This document shows positions 1 through 5,786 of a stretch of DNA of 7,902 nt, one piece after another. Positions within the stretch are counted from its first letter, which is position 1. Each line of letters opens with the position of its first letter. Source of the DNA: an uncultured Actinomycetes bacterium. Lineage in GTDB: Bacteria > Actinomycetota > Acidimicrobiia > Acidimicrobiales > Microtrichaceae. Below the pieces are notes generated by a model. The model was not told where the DNA came from, made no database searches, and worked only from the letters and a program-made list of their open reading frames with translations. Position numbers and translations under genes: made by a program. Location: contig CAIYXG010000040.1 of NCBI GenBank assembly GCA_903930035.1, positions 1 through 7,902 of the forward strand, in the 5' to 3' direction.

Positions 1-395
1 AGCAGCCAGAAGTGGGCGGGCGACAGCTCGGGCTCGTCGGGGTCGACGTCCCACGACCGGTCGAGGTCGGGCCCGTCGTCGACGAAGCGGGAGGCCATGG
101 GCCCCCGGGCGGCGGCCGCCGTGGCAGACGCGCCGGCCGGCAGACCGGTGCGCGCCGCCCGCAGCGACCGGTCGTACTCGGCGCGGCGACGGGGGTCGGA
201 CAGCGTGGTCCATGCGGCGTTGACCTCCCGCATGCGCCGCTCGGCGAGCCGCTGCTCCGCCGGCGAGGCCCCGGCCTGCCGGTCGGGGTGCAGCACCTGG
301 GCCAGCTGGCGGTGGGCCCGTCGCACCTCGTCGGCCGACGCCGCCTCGGGGATCCCCAGGACCTGGTAGTGCGTGCGCGCAGGCGGGACCGACAT
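1..395 (-). CDS. J-domain (DnaJ-like) co-chaperone, 3' end outside window
   Basis: The reverse strand encodes 131 complete residues from an ATG at 395-393, still open at the left edge, so the C-terminus is missing. Residues 8-76 form a recognisable J domain: HYQVLGI at the start of helix I, a basic helix II (EVRRAHRQLAQVLHPD) ending in the diagnostic HPD tripeptide at 36-38, then helix III with REVNAAWTTLSDPRRRAEYD. HPD is the motif through which J proteins stimulate the ATPase of a DnaK/Hsp70 partner. After it comes a low-complexity Ala/Gly/Pro stretch (about 80-100) and an acidic segment rich in Asp/Pro. No Gly/Phe-rich region or zinc-finger cysteines appear in the visible part, so this looks like a specialised J protein and not a canonical DnaJ. 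Which substrate it recruits cannot be told. It is divergently transcribed from the exporter gene, and its ATG is preceded by a possible -10 hexamer, not a ribosome-binding site. Confidence 0.88.
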   Translation of the reverse strand, partial: MSVPPARTHYQVLGIPEAASADEVRRAHRQLAQVLHPDRQAGASPAEQRLAERRMREVNAAWTTLSDPRRRAEYDRSLRAARTGLPAGASATAAAARGPMASRFVDDGPDLDRSWDVDPDEPELSPAHFWL

Positions 396-402
396 CGGGC
401 GC

Positions 403-408
403 AGCCTA
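403..408 (-). promoter_or_regulatory. Candidate -10 hexamer for the J-domain gene
   Basis: On the minus strand TAGGCT lies 7 nt before the ATG at 395. It keeps the T1, A2 and T6 positions of the TANNNT -10 element but matches TATAAT at only 3 of 6. No purine-rich Shine-Dalgarno sequence precedes the ATG, so a leaderless transcript is plausible. On its own this hexamer is weak; it is listed mainly because two other genes here show the same layout. No convincing -35 element is visible. Confidence 0.35.
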
Positions 409-450
409 CGGCCCGGCCGGCGCGGGACCCCTGCCGTGACGACTGCCACT

Positions 451-477
451 CGGTCCGACCGGGGCCCGGTCCGGCCG
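451..477. promoter_or_regulatory. Candidate operator: GC-rich dyad in the divergent promoter region
   Basis: The core at 457-471 is a perfect inverted repeat, GACCGGG and CCCGGTC around one central G (464). The dyad continues outward imperfectly to 451-477 with mismatched pairs at 456/472 and 454/474. It spans the place where the -35 contact of the exporter promoter would lie, ending 12 bp (core) or 6 bp (full) before the -10 hexamer at 484. That position would suit a repressor. In DNA this rich in G and C, short palindromes also arise by chance, and no regulator gene lies next to it in the window. Confidence 0.35.
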
Positions 478-483
478 ACGGCG

Positions 484-489
484 TATCTT
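484..489 (+). promoter_or_regulatory. Candidate -10 hexamer for the MFS exporter gene (leaderless type)
   Basis: TATCTT lies 6 nt before the ATG at 496 and matches TATAAT at 4 of 6 positions, including T1, A2 and T6. It is one of few AT-rich hexamers in the 100-bp gap between the J-domain and exporter genes. The absence of any Shine-Dalgarno sequence and the spacing suggest that transcription begins at or next to the ATG. The region 461-466 where a -35 box would sit is GGGGCC, unlike TTGACA. Confidence 0.5.
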
Positions 490-495
490 CTGCAC

Positions 496-1800
496 ATGGG
501 TTTGCTTCGATCTCCGAAACATTCGGGCGACGAACGACCCGTCGCGGCACCGGGCGACCTGGCGCCCCCTGCCGGGCCCGGGCCCGCGGCGCGCACCCGG
601 CTTGCCGCCGCCTTCCGCCACCAGGCGTTCCGGCGGGTGTTCGCCGGCAGCACCGCGTCCAACGTCGGGACGTGGATGCAGAACGTCACGCTGGCGGCGC
701 TGGCGTTCGACCTGCGCGGCCCCGTGTTCACCGGCGTGGTCACGTTCGCCCAGCTGGGCCCGATGCTGTTCCTCTCCCCCGCCGCCGGCGCCCTGGCCGA
801 CCGGGTGAACCGGCGCACGATCATGGTCACGGTCGCCACCGTCCAGACCGTGCTGTCGGTGCTCCTGGCCCTGGAAGCCCGGGACCCCACGCCCTCCCGC
901 ACCGTGATCGTGCTGCTCGTGACCGGCATCGGCATCGGTGCGGCCCTCAACGCGCCCGCAGCGAGCGCCACCCTGCCGGCACTGGTCCCGCGCCAGGACC
1001 TCCAGTCGGCCATCGCCGTCAACTCGGCCGCCATGAACGCCAGCCGGTTCGTGGGGCCGCTGCTCAGCCTGGCGGTCGTCAGCGTCGGCGGCGCCCCGCT
1101 GGTGTTCGCCGTGAACGCGGCGACCTACCTGTTCGTGGTGCTGGCCGTCTGCTCGGTGCACGTCGACTTCAGCCCCAAGGGCGACCGCTCGGAGTCGCCG
1201 CTCGAGCAGCTCCGCACGGGGCTCCGGGCCGCCCGGGCCGACCGCCTCATCAGCCGGGTGCTCCTGACCATCTCCGTGCTGTCGCTCTGCTCGCTGTCGT
1301 TCGTCTACCAGATGCCGGCGATCGCGGCGGACCAGCTGGGGCTGAGCGGCAACGTCTACTACGTGCTCTTCGCCTGCTTCGCGCTGGGGGCGATGCTCGG
1401 CGCCATGGCCATGGGCTCGTTCCTGTCGCACCACGACCGGGGGCTCATGGCCAGGGCCGGGCTGCTCGTCTTTGCCGTGTCGCTCGCGCTCTTCGGGACC
1501 ACGACCAGCCGGGCGGTGGCCTTCCTGGCGCTGTTCGTGCTGGGCGCCTCGTACTTCATGGTGATCACGGCGCTCTCCACCACCCTGCAGCTGCAGGTCA
1601 CCGACGAGGTCCGTGGCCGGGTCATGGGGCTCTGGATGATGGGCTGGGCGGGCCTGGTCCCGCTCGGCAGCCTGCTCGCCGGGCCCGCCATCGAGGCCGC
1701 CGGGATCTCGGCCGTCATGCTCTTCGGCGCGGCGGTGGCCCTGGTCCTCGCCGTCACGGTCGACCTGCGGCACCACACCTACGCAGCGCCGGCCAGGTAG
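496..1800 (+). CDS. Major facilitator superfamily exporter (MFS_3/EntS-like)
   Basis: This encodes a 434-residue integral membrane transporter. After a polar, Pro/Ala-rich cytoplasmic tail of about 45 residues, hydrophobic segments follow throughout, consistent with the usual 12 helices. MFS motif A is clear at 98-107 (GALADRVNRR) between helices 2 and 3, with a weaker counterpart in the second half near 308-320 (SFLSHHDRGLMAR). The N-terminal GTWMQNV at 58-64 and DEVRGRVMG at 370-378 are typical of the branch that includes enterobactin exporter EntS and the MFS_3 'transmembrane secretion effector' family. The family exports small molecules by proton antiport; the substrate here is not inferable. 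I chose the ATG at 496 because upstream in-frame residues are not membrane-protein-like and would overlap the J-domain gene, and because a -10-like hexamer sits 6 nt upstream. The gene ends 4 bp from the convergent murF stop, with no evident terminator. Confidence 0.88.
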   Translation: MGLLRSPKHSGDERPVAAPGDLAPPAGPGPAARTRLAAAFRHQAFRRVFAGSTASNVGTWMQNVTLAALAFDLRGPVFTGVVTFAQLGPMLFLSPAAGALADRVNRRTIMVTVATVQTVLSVLLALEARDPTPSRTVIVLLVTGIGIGAALNAPAASATLPALVPRQDLQSAIAVNSAAMNASRFVGPLLSLAVVSVGGAPLVFAVNAATYLFVVLAVCSVHVDFSPKGDRSESPLEQLRTGLRAARADRLISRVLLTISVLSLCSLSFVYQMPAIAADQLGLSGNVYYVLFACFALGAMLGAMAMGSFLSHHDRGLMARAGLLVFAVSLALFGTTTSRAVAFLALFVLGASYFMVITALSTTLQLQVTDEVRGRVMGLWMMGWAGLVPLGSLLAGPAIEAAGISAVMLFGAAVALVLAVTVDLRHHTYAAPAR

Positions 1801-1804
1801 GCCC

Positions 1805-3109
1805 TCAGCCGAGCAGCGCCGCGGCCACCCGCTCCAGACCGACCACGCGGCTGCCCTTGACCAGCACCGCCGTCCCCTCTCCCGTGGCCCCGACCGCGGC
1901 CACGACGGCGTCGACGCCGTCCACGGGCGTGACGCCGTAGAGGTCGGTCCCCACCGCCACGACCTCCACCCCGAGCTCGGCCGCCAGCGCGGCGATGCGG
2001 GCATGCTCCTCGGCGCTGCGGTCGCCCAGCTCGGCCATGAGCCCGAGGACGGCCACCCGGCGCCGGGCGTCGAGCGCCGCCAGCGAGCGCAGCGCCGCCG
2101 CCATCGAGGCCGGGCCGGCGTTGTACGCGTCGTTCAGGACGACCGCACCGGACGCGGCCCGCTGCAGGTCCATCCGCCACGGCGACGCCGGCGGCTCGGC
2201 CAGGCCGGCGACCACCAGGTCCATCGGGACCTCCAGCACCAGCGCGGCCGCCGCCGCAGCCAGCGCGTTGGCGACGTTGTGCACCCCGCGGACGCCCAGC
2301 GACACGGCGGCCGACCCCCACGGCGACTCCAGGCGGAAGCCGGCCCGCAGCCCGCCGTCGACCACCACGTCATGGGCGCGGACCTCGCCGGCGGCACCGA
2401 ACAGGACGACCAGCGCCGAGGTGGCCGACGCCATCGCCTCCACGTACGGGTTGTCGGCGTTGAGCACCGCGGCCCCCTCGGGCGGCAGCGCCTCGACCAG
2501 CTCGCGCTTGGCGACCGCAATGTCCTCGACGCCGCCCATGACCTCGGTGTGGACCGCCTCGACGGCGGTCACGACGCCGACCGTCGGCCGCGCCATGCGG
2601 CACAGGTACTCGATGTGGCCACGGCCCCGGGCGCCCATCTCGACGACGGCCGCCAGGGCGTCGTCGGGGGCGTTGGCGAGCGTGACCGGGACGCCCAGCT
2701 CGTTGTTGAACGACCGCGCCGACGCCGCGGCCGGCCCCTGCAGCCGCAGGACCGAGGCCAGCAGGTCCTTGGTCGTCGTCTTGCCCACCGACCCGGTGAT
2801 GCCCACGACCCGGTCGGGCAGGCGGTCGCGGGCCAGGTCGGCCAGGCGTTCCATGGCCGCGGCGGTGTCCGACACGACCAGCTGGGGGACCCCCACCCCC
2901 TCGAGCGGGTGGTCGACCAGCACGGCGGCCGCCCCGCCGGCCACCGCGGCCGGGACGAACTCGTGGCCGTCCCGCTCGGCGCGCAGGGCCACGAAGAGCT
3001 GGCCGGGCTCGAGCGCCCGGGAGTCGATGCCCACGCCGGCCACCACGGCGGCAGGACCGACCAGGTCCGCCACGAGCCCGGCCGCAAGTTCCTCGGTGGT
3101 GAAGCGCAC
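1805..3109 (-). CDS. murF: UDP-N-acetylmuramoyl-tripeptide--D-alanyl-D-alanine ligase (MurF)
   Basis: MurF is the cytoplasmic, ATP-dependent ligase that adds the D-Ala-D-Ala dipeptide to UDP-MurNAc-tripeptide, the last cytoplasmic peptide-building step of peptidoglycan synthesis. The 434 residues match the usual length of about 450. The N-terminal substrate domain carries DSRALEPGQLFVAL (29-42). The central ATPase domain has the P-loop GSVGKTTTK (106-114), FNNELGVP (134-141), EMGARGRGHI (157-166) and the Mur-ligase GVHNVANALAA (275-285). The C-terminal domain has DAYNAGPASM (327-336), a GLMAELG segment (356-362) and VKGSR (417-421). The combination of FNNELG and DAYNA points to MurF and not to MurC, MurD or MurE. 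The start is a GTG at 3109-3107; no nearer upstream ATG, GTG or TTG exists in frame. Either a partial Shine-Dalgarno GGAAG (3123-3119) or a leaderless start could serve it. It is head to head with ddl, which makes its dipeptide substrate. Confidence 0.96.
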   Translation of the reverse strand: MRFTTEELAAGLVADLVGPAAVVAGVGIDSRALEPGQLFVALRAERDGHEFVPAAVAGGAAAVLVDHPLEGVGVPQLVVSDTAAAMERLADLARDRLPDRVVGITGSVGKTTTKDLLASVLRLQGPAAASARSFNNELGVPVTLANAPDDALAAVVEMGARGRGHIEYLCRMARPTVGVVTAVEAVHTEVMGGVEDIAVAKRELVEALPPEGAAVLNADNPYVEAMASATSALVVLFGAAGEVRAHDVVVDGGLRAGFRLESPWGSAAVSLGVRGVHNVANALAAAAAALVLEVPMDLVVAGLAEPPASPWRMDLQRAASGAVVLNDAYNAGPASMAAALRSLAALDARRRVAVLGLMAELGDRSAEEHARIAALAAELGVEVVAVGTDLYGVTPVDGVDAVVAAVGATGEGTAVLVKGSRVVGLERVAAALLG

Positions 3110-3115
3110 GGGATG

Positions 3116-3121
3116 ATTCTT
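3116..3121 (-). promoter_or_regulatory. Candidate -10 hexamer (or overlapping weak RBS) for murF
   Basis: On the minus strand AAGAAT lies 6 nt before the GTG start at 3109 and matches TATAAT at 4 of 6, though it lacks the first T. The same stretch contains GGAAG at 3123-3119, 9 nt from the GTG, which could be a weak Shine-Dalgarno site. The sequence does not decide between them. Only 9 bp separate this hexamer from the ddl -10 candidate on the other strand. Confidence 0.3.
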
Positions 3122-3130
3122 CCAGTTGCC

Positions 3131-3136
3131 TACACT
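3131..3136 (+). promoter_or_regulatory. Candidate -10 hexamer for ddl (leaderless type)
   Basis: TACACT lies 6 nt before the ATG at 3143 and matches TATAAT at 4 of 6, with T1, A2 and T6 kept. No Shine-Dalgarno sequence precedes this ATG. Transcription from this element would begin at or beside the A of the ATG. The region about 17 bp upstream (3108-3113) falls on the murF start codon and does not resemble a -35 box. Confidence 0.5.
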
Positions 3137-3142
3137 CGCCGG

Positions 3143-4267
3143 ATGCCATCCCCTCGGGCCGCCACCGCCCTGCCGGACCGGGTCCGGCTGGTCGTCCTGT
3201 TCGGCGGCCGGTCGGCCGAGCACGACATCAGCTGCATCTCGGCCAGCCACGTCCTGCGGGCCGTCGACACCGCCCGCTACGACGTGGTGCCCGTCGGCAT
3301 CACCCGCGAGGGCCGGTGGCAGCTGGCCGAGGAGGCGGCCGGGCTGCTCCGCGACGGCCGCGCCGCCGAGCTCCCCGAGTCCCTCCGCATGGACGGCACC
3401 GGGGCCGACCCGTGGTTCTTCTTCCACCAGGGGCCGGCGTGGTCGACGTGGTCGCCCGACGTGCCGACCGTGGTCCTGCCCATCCTCCACGGCCCCAACG
3501 GCGAGGACGGCACGGTGCAGGGCCTGATGGAGGTGGCCGACGTCCCGTACGTCGGTGCCGGCGTGCTGGGGTCGGCGGTCGCCATGGACAAGGCGGCGGC
3601 CAAGACCGTGCTCGACGCCCACGGCATCCCGCAGGTGGGCTGGCGGCAGCTGTCGCGGCACGACCTGGCCGACCCCGCCCTGGCCGAGCGGCTCGTGGCC
3701 GAGCTGGGGCCGGTGCTGTTCGTGAAGCCCGCCAACATGGGCTCCTCCATCGGGGTCGTGAAGGTCACGGACCCTGCGCAGGTGGTCCCGGCCGTCTCCC
3801 ACGCGCTCGAGTTCGACGACGTCGTGGTGGTCGAGGAGGGCGCGACCGTCCGGGAGCTCGAGTGCGCCGTGCTCGGCAACGAGGAGCCCCAGGCCTCGGT
3901 GGTCGGCGAGATCGTCCCCGCCGCCGACTTCTACGACTTCGACGACAAGTACGCCGACGGCGCGGCGGCCACGGTGATCCCCGCCGACCTGGACCCGCAG
4001 GTGGCTGCGGCGGCGCGCGAGCTGGCCCTGCGGACCTACCGGGCGCTGCGGGCCGAGGGCATGGCACGCGTCGACATGTTCCTGGAGGAGCCCGGGCGCG
4101 GCCTGCTGGTGAACGAGATCAACACGATCCCCGGGTTCACGCCGATCTCCATGTACCCCAAGCTGTGGGCCGAGTCGGGCCTGGGCTACCCGGAGCTGAT
4201 CGACGAGCTGGTGGCGCTGGCGCTGGAGCGCCACGCCCGGCGAGCACGGCGGCGCACGACGCGCTAG
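3143..4267 (+). CDS. ddl: D-alanine--D-alanine ligase (Ddl)
   Basis: Ddl joins two D-alanines using ATP in the cytoplasm and supplies the dipeptide used by MurF. The 374 residues form an ATP-grasp ligase. The N-terminal domain has LFGGRSAEHDIS, with Glu26 at the position of E. coli DdlB Glu15. The central part has GTVQGLMEVADVPYVGAG (123-140), AMDKAAAK (147-154) and the ATP-binding FVKPANMGSSIGVVKV (193-208). The omega-loop FYDFDDKY (263-270) ends in Lys269-Tyr270, equivalent to DdlB Lys215-Tyr216. The C-terminal site has Arg309, Asp311, Glu325 and Asn327 (RVD and NEIN) for phosphate and magnesium. Retention of Tyr270 argues for a D-Ala-D-Ala product; D-lactate-forming ligases of the Leuconostoc type have Phe there. 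The ATG at 3143 is preferred over an in-frame ATG at 3113 because the -10-like TACACT lies between them and the family core starts near residue 14. Divergent from murF; ends 4 bp from the convergent tad-operon membrane protein. Confidence 0.96.
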   Translation: MPSPRAATALPDRVRLVVLFGGRSAEHDISCISASHVLRAVDTARYDVVPVGITREGRWQLAEEAAGLLRDGRAAELPESLRMDGTGADPWFFFHQGPAWSTWSPDVPTVVLPILHGPNGEDGTVQGLMEVADVPYVGAGVLGSAVAMDKAAAKTVLDAHGIPQVGWRQLSRHDLADPALAERLVAELGPVLFVKPANMGSSIGVVKVTDPAQVVPAVSHALEFDDVVVVEEGATVRELECAVLGNEEPQASVVGEIVPAADFYDFDDKYADGAAATVIPADLDPQVAAAARELALRTYRALRAEGMARVDMFLEEPGRGLLVNEINTIPGFTPISMYPKLWAESGLGYPELIDELVALALERHARRARRRTTR

Positions 4268-4277
4268 GCCCCTAGCG
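4262..4277. terminator. Perfect hairpin containing both convergent stop codons; possible bidirectional terminator
   Basis: CGCTAG at 4262-4267 and CTAGCG at 4272-4277 form a perfect 6-bp stem with the 4-nt loop GCCC. The stem includes the TAG stop of ddl (4265-4267) and, on the other strand, the TAG stop of the membrane protein (4274-4272). A competing 5-bp pairing joins GCGCT (4261-4265) and AGCGC (4280-4284). Neither side has a T-tract, so it is not a canonical intrinsic terminator. T-less hairpins have been proposed to act in Actinobacteria, but termination here is only inferred from position and symmetry. Confidence 0.4.
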
Positions 4278-5786
4278 GCAGCGCTCCAGCACCCGGTCGC
4301 GGCACAGCACCGTGTAGTCGCCCAGGGTCACGACCTTGGTCCAGCCGGGCAGGCCGGCCACGGCGTCGGTGAAGTCGCGCGCCGTCTGGAACACGACGAC
4401 GTCGGCGTCGGCCCGGGCGAAGGCCTTGCGCCAGTCGGGCTCCATCATGCGCAGCGCCTTGTAGTCGAGCAGCGTGCGGGCGTCGGGGCGGTCGTCCACG
4501 TAGGCGTTGGCGTCGGCCCCGTACCGCAGCTCCAGGTAGTTGCCCACGAAGTCCTCGCTGACCACGCGCACGCCGGGGTCGGCCACCAGCCCACGCTCCT
4601 CCAGGTAGTCGACGGCGGCGACCGGGTAGGTGTCGAGGCTGTAGCCGTCGGTGGTGACGGCCAGGGTGGCGGCGACCAGGCAGACGGCCACGCCCACGCC
4701 GGCCACGGCCGTCGCGGCGCGGCCCGTGGGTACCCGGAGGGTCCCGAGCCCGTCCAGGCCCATGGCGGCGAACGGCACGAGCCCGACGGCGGCCACGGGG
4801 ACCATCCGCGAGCTGGTCACGCCCATGACGGCCAGCAGCAGCGCCACGACCGCCATCGCCCAGCGGCGGGTGCGCACGCAGCCCCACACTGCGGCCAGCA
4901 CGAGCGCGGCGAAGGCCCAGCCCACCGGGTCGCCCAGCTCGAGCGGCGCCCACTCCCGGTACGAGCGGATGGCCTCGCGCTCGACCTGGTCGCCGAACTG
5001 GCGGGTCGGGAGCACCAGGAGCTCGAACCGGTCCGGGTAGAGCAGGCCGCCCAGCAGGGTGCCGCCGACCGCCGCGGCGCCCAGCTCGAACGCCCGACGG
5101 CCCAGCCGCCGGGTGTCCACGGCCTCGGCCACCACGAGCAGCCCCAGCACCAGCAGCCCGTAGAGCCAGGTGCCGTGCACGTTCACCCAGGTCAGGAAGA
5201 CGGCGACCAGCCACCACGGCGACCGGCGCTCCCGCCAGACCACCACCGTGAGCGCCAGCAGCACGAACCCGGCGACCTGCGGCCGCGCGTTCAGGTAGGG
5301 GTCCAGCGCGAAGAGGGCGACGGCCGGCGGGGCGACGACGGCGAGCAGCGTCCGGTCGTCGGGGGTGCCGGCGGCCGCCACGGCCGCTGCCGGCCGGGCG
5401 TCGTCGGGCCCGCTCCGTGCGGTCAGGCGCACCAGCAGGAGCCCGAGCACGAAGGCCAGCGCGCCGGCCAGCAGACGGATGCCGGTCGCCCCGACCGTCG
5501 CGTCGAGCAGGCCCAGGACCCCGGACCACCACCAGCTGGGCATCGGGAAGCTGGTCCCGGTCCAGAGGAACGGGTTGGACCGCGGGAACTGGCCGTCGAC
5601 CAGCAGCCGGCCGGTGGCCAGGTGGGTGAAGAAGCTGTTGTCGGCCAGCGGCCGCGAGGCGACGAGGGCCGCCGCGCTGCCGACCAGCACGCCGAGCGCG
5701 GTGGTGCCGTGCGGGCGGGGCCACCGGCGGCGGGGACCGGGCCCGGCCGGCGCCTCGGCCTGGCCGGTCGCGGCAGGGACGGTCAG
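4272..5786 (-). CDS. Polytopic membrane protein, GT-C glycosyltransferase-like, third gene of the tad operon; apparent CTG start
   Basis: From a CTG at 5786-5784 this gives 504 residues. A basic, Pro-rich cytoplasmic tail (1-28) precedes a first membrane helix (about 30-45). Next comes a polar segment with ADNSFFTHLATGR (48-60), RSNPFLWTG (69-77) and PSWWW (83-87), which resembles the first extracytoplasmic loop of large bacterial membrane proteins related to GT-C glycosyltransferases (acidic residue, then HL-TGR, DPF-like and Trp-rich motifs). Several more helices run to about residue 378. A soluble C-terminal domain (380-504) includes EDFVGNYLEL and YVDDRPDARTLLDY, resembling the 'GGYL...DGR' tail seen in that hypothetical family. 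I cannot name a substrate or confirm enzymatic activity. The CTG overlaps the tadC stop as CTGA, and AGGAG lies 5 nt before it. The first conventional in-frame start, a GTG at 5690, would cut into the first helix. Operon position suggests a link to the Tad apparatus, perhaps surface glycan or pilin modification, but this is inference. Confidence 0.75.
   Translation of the reverse strand: MTVPAATGQAEAPAGPGPRRRWPRPHGTTALGVLVGSAAALVASRPLADNSFFTHLATGRLLVDGQFPRSNPFLWTGTSFPMPSWWWSGVLGLLDATVGATGIRLLAGALAFVLGLLLVRLTARSGPDDARPAAAVAAAGTPDDRTLLAVVAPPAVALFALDPYLNARPQVAGFVLLALTVVVWRERRSPWWLVAVFLTWVNVHGTWLYGLLVLGLLVVAEAVDTRRLGRRAFELGAAAVGGTLLGGLLYPDRFELLVLPTRQFGDQVEREAIRSYREWAPLELGDPVGWAFAALVLAAVWGCVRTRRWAMAVVALLLAVMGVTSSRMVPVAAVGLVPFAAMGLDGLGTLRVPTGRAATAVAGVGVAVCLVAATLAVTTDGYSLDTYPVAAVDYLEERGLVADPGVRVVSEDFVGNYLELRYGADANAYVDDRPDARTLLDYKALRMMEPDWRKAFARADADVVVFQTARDFTDAVAGLPGWTKVVTLGDYTVLCRDRVLERCR

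Noticed and set aside
373..495. Upstream in-frame start at 373 for the exporter
   Set aside because: It would add 41 Arg/Gly-rich residues, overlap the J-domain gene start and pass through the -10-like hexamer. The ATG at 496 fits better.
1787..1815. Terminator between the exporter and murF stops
   Set aside because: Only 3-4 bp stems can be drawn (GGCC/GGCC, CTC/GAG), with no T-tract. These are not distinguishable from chance in GC-rich DNA.
12..1940. Very long plus-strand open frame (642 codons) through the J-domain and exporter genes
   Set aside because: Composition is Arg/Gly/Pro/His-rich with no domain, and it overlaps two well-supported genes in other frames. Long stop-free antisense and out-of-phase frames are expected at this GC content.
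406..2004. Long minus-strand open frame (532 codons) opposite the exporter
   Set aside because: It is a compositional shadow: low-complexity, charged and without recognisable motifs. The plus-strand frame encodes a clear MFS transporter.
3113..3115. Alternative in-frame ATG for ddl, 10 codons upstream of 3143
   Set aside because: It has no ribosome-binding site, and the -10-like TACACT lies downstream of it. Ddl core sequence does not need the extra residues.
3929..3952. Possibility that the ligase is a D-Ala-D-Lac (vancomycin-resistance type) enzyme
   Set aside because: The omega-loop retains the Lys-Tyr pair of D-Ala-D-Ala ligases at residues 269-270, and no vanH or vanX partner is present.
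3110..4234. Extension of the murF reading frame upstream across ddl to 4234
   Set aside because: The extra 375 codons are antisense to ddl and His/Gly/Arg-rich with no family resemblance. MurF homology begins just after the GTG at 3109.
4264..5724. Minus-strand open frame of 486 codons overlapping the membrane protein in another phase
   Set aside because: It is Arg/Pro/Gly-rich without hydrophobic pattern or motifs, whereas the overlapping frame gives clear membrane helices and conserved loops.
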